Part shown: positions 62,171 through 64,000 of the stretch, piece by piece
How positions within the stretch are numbered: the stretch's first letter is position 1
Layout: each line of letters starts with the position of its first letter
Assembly (NCBI RefSeq): GCF_030818575.1
Contig: NZ_JAUTAL010000001.1
Span: 1,612,001 to 1,676,000 of the forward strand
Reading direction: 5' to 3'
Source: Chryseobacterium camelliae
Lineage (GTDB): Bacteria > Bacteroidota > Bacteroidia > Flavobacteriales > Weeksellaceae
DNA length: 64,000 nucleotides
Position numbers and translations under genes: made by a program
The notes under the pieces: generated by a model
Database searches by the model: none
What the model was told of the DNA's origin: nothing
What the model saw: only the letters and a program-made list of their open reading frames with translations

Positions 62171-62216
62171 CTAAACGCTGCCTAAACCTCACAGGTTTTA
62201 AAAACCTGTGAGGTTT
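62171..62216. repeat. Intergenic palindromic repeat, copy 2
   Basis: The same CTAAACGCTGCCT box (62171-62183) precedes a perfect 16-bp inverted repeat (62184-62199 with 62201-62216, core AAACCTCACAGGTTTT). Compared with copy 1 the arms differ by a compensated T-C/A-G pair, so base pairing is kept. Confidence 0.85.
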
Positions 62217-62261
62217 GATTTATCAAAAAATTTTCAGGAAACCATATACTGCAAAAAAACA

Positions 62262-62287
62262 TAAAAAGCATCCCGAGGATGCTTTTA
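62262..62287 (-). terminator. Terminator of the XRE-family gene
   Basis: The stem AAAGCATCC/GGATGCTTT (about 62265-62287) with T tracts on both strands ends the minus-strand gene 12 nt before the hairpin. Confidence 0.78.
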
Positions 62288-62298
62288 TTTCTTGTAAC

Positions 62299-62670
62299 TT
62301 AATTCTGATTGTCTTTCAGCCTTTTGACTTCATCTTTCAGCAGGCTGATATACTCCTGCAGATTTTTAATAATCTCAATGCTTAGATGATTGTTAAAAGT
62401 ATTTTGTACTGAACCAGATCCTGCTCCGGGACTATCATAAAATGTTGCATTACTATTATTGATAACCGTATCACCTGCCTCTTCCTCATAAATATCCTCT
62501 ACAGGAACATTAAGAAACTTGGCTATCTTTTCCCATTCTTCATGTATGATCTTCACGTCACCGCCTTCTTTCCTGCAATAATTGGATACATCAGTAGCAA
62601 TTACCTCGGCAATCTGCTGTTGAGTATACCCTTTCTTTTTTCTTATCGAACGTAATTTTTCTTTTTGCAT
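62299..62670 (-). CDS. XRE-family helix-turn-helix regulator
   Basis: The start is placed at MQKEKLRSIRKKKGYTQQQIA (123 residues); an in-frame extension to 62793 crosses the promoter and is rejected. The HTH at about 5-60 has GYTQQQIAEVIATDVSNYCRKEGGDVKI (quoted in part) with the typical TxxxIA helix. The C-terminal 60 residues (DTVINNSNATFYDSPGAGSGS, then a coiled-coil-like helix ending LKDEVKRLKDNQN) may mediate dimerisation. Target unknown; divergent from the J-domain gene. Confidence 0.85.
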   Translation of the reverse strand: MQKEKLRSIRKKKGYTQQQIAEVIATDVSNYCRKEGGDVKIIHEEWEKIAKFLNVPVEDIYEEEAGDTVINNSNATFYDSPGAGSGSVQNTFNNHLSIEIIKNLQEYISLLKDEVKRLKDNQN

Positions 62671-62684
62671 AATTCTGCTTTTTA

Positions 62685-62714
62685 CAAATATAAAAAAAGA
62701 CTTTTGTTTTTCAA
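62685..62714 (-). promoter_or_regulatory. Promoter of the XRE-family gene
   Basis: On the minus strand TTG at 62714-62712 and TATATTTG at 62692-62685 have a 19-nt spacer, a good Bacteroidota promoter 14 nt before the ATG. Confidence 0.8.
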
Positions 62715-62814
62715 ATGCTTTCAACCGATTTTCATTTTGCCACCAGACATGTACAAAAGGTATGATACACAAATAATTAACATTAAATAACACTTCATTT
62801 CAAATTAAAAGCCC

Positions 62815-62822
62815 TAATTTTG
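62815..62822 (+). promoter_or_regulatory. -7 promoter element of the J-domain/KTSC gene
   Basis: TAATTTTG, 25 nt before the ATG at 62848, matches TAnnTTTG. Confidence 0.65.
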
Positions 62823-62847
62823 CATCCCGAAATAAGGATCCAACCAT

Positions 62848-63294
62848 ATGAAAAAATTAGGCGAATACAGAAAGCTTCTGGAAGTAGATAAAAACGTAAC
62901 ATTAAAGGAGCTGAAAACCATTTACAGGAATACGATGAAAGATACGCATCCTGATAAATTCATCAATGATGAAGCCGGCAAACTGGAAGCGGAAGAAAAA
63001 AGCAAATCTGTCATTGAAGCCTATCATTTCCTGGTAAGCATCAACCCGGAAACACAGGAAAAATACAAAGAAGAATATACGGAAACAATTACCACTTCCA
63101 ACATCCAGGATTTCTATCTTGAGAAGGCTATACTTACCGTACAGCACCTGAACGGAAATATCTACGAATACCTTGGTGTACCGAGAAACACCTACATCAA
63201 AATGGTAAATGCCGATTCTCCGAGCCGTTTTGCCAGAAGGCATATTTACGGAAGTTTTGTGTATAGAAAAGCAGGAGAAGCTATGGAGGCTTAA
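62848..63294 (+). CDS. J-domain protein with C-terminal KTSC domain
   Basis: The 148-residue protein has a J-domain-like N-terminus (about 5-70) with the HPD tripeptide at residues 34-36 (DTHPDKF), needed to stimulate Hsp70 ATPase. The C-terminal part (about 105-143, YEYLGVPRNTYIKMVNADSPSRFARRHIYG, quoted in part) matches the KTSC domain. Coupling these two is unusual but known in Bacteroidota. It may direct a DnaK to nucleic-acid-bound substrates; this is inference. Confidence 0.85.
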   Translation: MKKLGEYRKLLEVDKNVTLKELKTIYRNTMKDTHPDKFINDEAGKLEAEEKSKSVIEAYHFLVSINPETQEKYKEEYTETITTSNIQDFYLEKAILTVQHLNGNIYEYLGVPRNTYIKMVNADSPSRFARRHIYGSFVYRKAGEAMEA

Positions 63295-63314
63295 TCCTCG
63301 GCCAAACATATTTG

Positions 63315-63345
63315 AAAGGCTTCCGGAATTCCGGAAGCCTTTTTG
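63315..63345 (+). terminator. Terminator of the J-domain/KTSC gene
   Basis: A perfect 12-bp stem AAAGGCTTCCGG/CCGGAAGCCTTT with loop AATT (63315-63342) is followed by TTTTTG. Confidence 0.9.
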
Positions 63346-63377
63346 TTTTAAAAATTAATGCCATAAAATGATCTTCT

Positions 63378-63489
63378 CCGTCACTTCGAGTAGCGCAGCG
63401 AAGCGGAGTGTATCGAGAAGTTTTTGAGCAATAGTTCTCTGTTAAAACACTTCCCGATACGCTTTTTCAAAAGATACTCGAAGTGACGG
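63378..63489. repeat. Palindromic intergenic repeat, copy A
   Basis: A 112-nt element with inverted ends (CCGTCACTTCGAGTA / TACTCGAAGTGACGG) and inner inverted GTATCGAGAAGT-type segments. It is almost identical to copy B (five differences). It carries no reading frame, so it behaves like a REP/MITE-type repeat. Confidence 0.88.
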
Positions 63490-63532
63490 TAAGTTTATTA
63501 TTACAAATTTTTTGACTTCAAAATGTATCCTT

Positions 63533-63644
63533 CGTCACTTCGAGTAACGCAGCGAAGCGGAGTGTATCGAGAAGTTTTTGAGCAATAGTTCTCTGTTAAA
63601 ATACTTCCCGATACGCTTTTTTCAAAAGCTACTCGAAGTAACGG
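63533..63644. repeat. Palindromic intergenic repeat, copy B
   Basis: A direct second copy of the 112-nt element, with five differences from copy A (three substitutions in the body, one inserted T, one substitution at the end). Between the copies lies a 43-nt A+T-rich spacer. Together with copy A it fills most of the 430-nt spacer between the J-domain gene and the RND gene. Confidence 0.88.
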
Positions 63645-63672
63645 AGGTGTTATAGAATTACTTTTAAAGACG

Positions 63673-63700
63673 AAAAAAGCGCATCATTTCTGATACGCTT
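63673..63700 (-). terminator. Terminator of the RND pump gene
   Basis: An imperfect stem AAGCGTATCA/TGATGCGCTT (63679-63700) is followed by TTTTTTC on the minus strand, 25 nt beyond the stop. Confidence 0.75.
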
Positions 63701-63724
63701 AGGGTTAATTAAAAGGTGGGTATA

Positions 63725-64000
63725 TTAGTCGATGTGTTTCGGAGTAAATCCGTCTTCACTGAGTTCTCTGTGATCGTAATCGGCCTTCATTTCGGCTTCA
63801 TAATCTATTTTTTCATGTTTACCCATTCTTCTTAAAATGGAGTCAAACAGAGAATATACTACCGGTACGATAATCAGGGTCAGGAATAGTGATGATGTCA
63901 GACCCCCGATGATTACCCAGGCAAGTCCGTTATTCATTTCTGCTCCGGCTCCTTTTGCAATCGCAATTGGAATCATACCGAAGATCATCGCAATGGTGGT
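63725..64000 (-). CDS. RND (AcrB/CusA-type) efflux transporter, N-terminal part outside window
   Basis: The visible 91 C-terminal residues start TTIAMIFGMIPIAIAKGAGAEM, the conserved segment before the last membrane helices of AcrB-like hydrophobe exporters. The last helix (GGLTSSLFLTLIIVPVVYSLFD) and a cytosolic tail (RRMGKHEKIDYEAEMKAD) follow. The reading frame runs to the window edge with no start. The GAE motif suggests the HAE-1 rather than heavy-metal branch, but this is uncertain from a fragment. Confidence 0.88.
   Translation of the reverse strand, partial: TTIAMIFGMIPIAIAKGAGAEMNNGLAWVIIGGLTSSLFLTLIIVPVVYSLFDSILRRMGKHEKIDYEAEMKADYDHRELSEDGFTPKHID

Noticed and set aside
62671..62793. 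Longer start for the XRE-family gene
   Set aside because: The extra codons contain the -33/-7 elements and lack HTH character.
63378..63644. Possible CRISPR array
   Set aside because: Only two 112-nt palindromic copies with a 43-nt A+T-rich spacer; no short regular repeats or cas genes.

Overview
The window is chromosomal DNA of a flavobacterium, most likely Chryseobacterium or a close relative (Weeksellaceae). Evidence read from the sequence: A+T-rich intergenic DNA; at least nineteen promoters with the Bacteroidota -7 element TAnnTTTG, some with a TTG about 20 bp upstream; almost no Shine-Dalgarno sequences; an F0F1 ATPase operon without atpD/atpC and with a long secreted N-terminal extension on AtpB; and ribosomal and TCA genes of Bacteroidota type. 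Genus assignment is inference.

Layout. 0-8.3 kb (minus strand): partial ftsB/divIC, udk, clpS, a CNNM/CBS transporter, then the ATPase operon (small membrane gene, atpB-E-F-H-A-G), in which atpG carries an apparent one-base insertion. 8.5-20.5 kb: ffh, three separately transcribed outer-membrane barrel genes, phoH, a SAM hydrolase (DUF62), a lipoyl E2, a ClC channel, rpsF-rpsR-rplI and a tail-fibre-like secreted protein. 20.5-29.4 kb: thioredoxin-like protein, LpxL-type acyltransferase, GT2, exonuclease, apaG, sucAB, and a membrane-anchored SRPBCC/GyrI-like protein.

29.4-49.2 kb is a storage and amide-ligation island. It holds a glycogen operon (glgB-glgA-lipoprotein gene-glgC) and, divergently, an esterase with an N-terminal sugar-binding-like module followed by an M17 aminopeptidase. 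Next comes a tight operon of ATP-grasp ligase, alpha/beta hydrolase, second ATP-grasp, GCS2-type carboxylate-amine ligase, class-I glutamine amidotransferase and a divergent ATP-grasp-like protein. After a bidirectional terminator come cyanophycin synthetase (minus) and, divergently, cyanophycinase and an isoaspartyl peptidase. Polymer synthesis, polymer cleavage and dipeptide hydrolysis are thus adjacent. The product of the six-gene ligase operon cannot be told from sequence; it is the strongest candidate for an undescribed pathway.

49.3-58.5 kb: a YtxH-like protein with a 33-bp tandem repeat, hisS-GNAT-methyltransferase, ssb-HRDC, an arginase-family gene with an altered metal motif, HPP protein, zinc ribbon, epimerase, nudK and two unknowns. 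58.5-62 kb: a cobalamin riboswitch about 700 nt upstream of metE, separated from it by a degenerate tandem repeat. 62-64 kb: XRE regulator, J-domain/KTSC protein, three families of intergenic palindromic repeat, and the C-terminal end of an RND pump. No tRNA, rRNA, CRISPR array, transposase or prophage was found.
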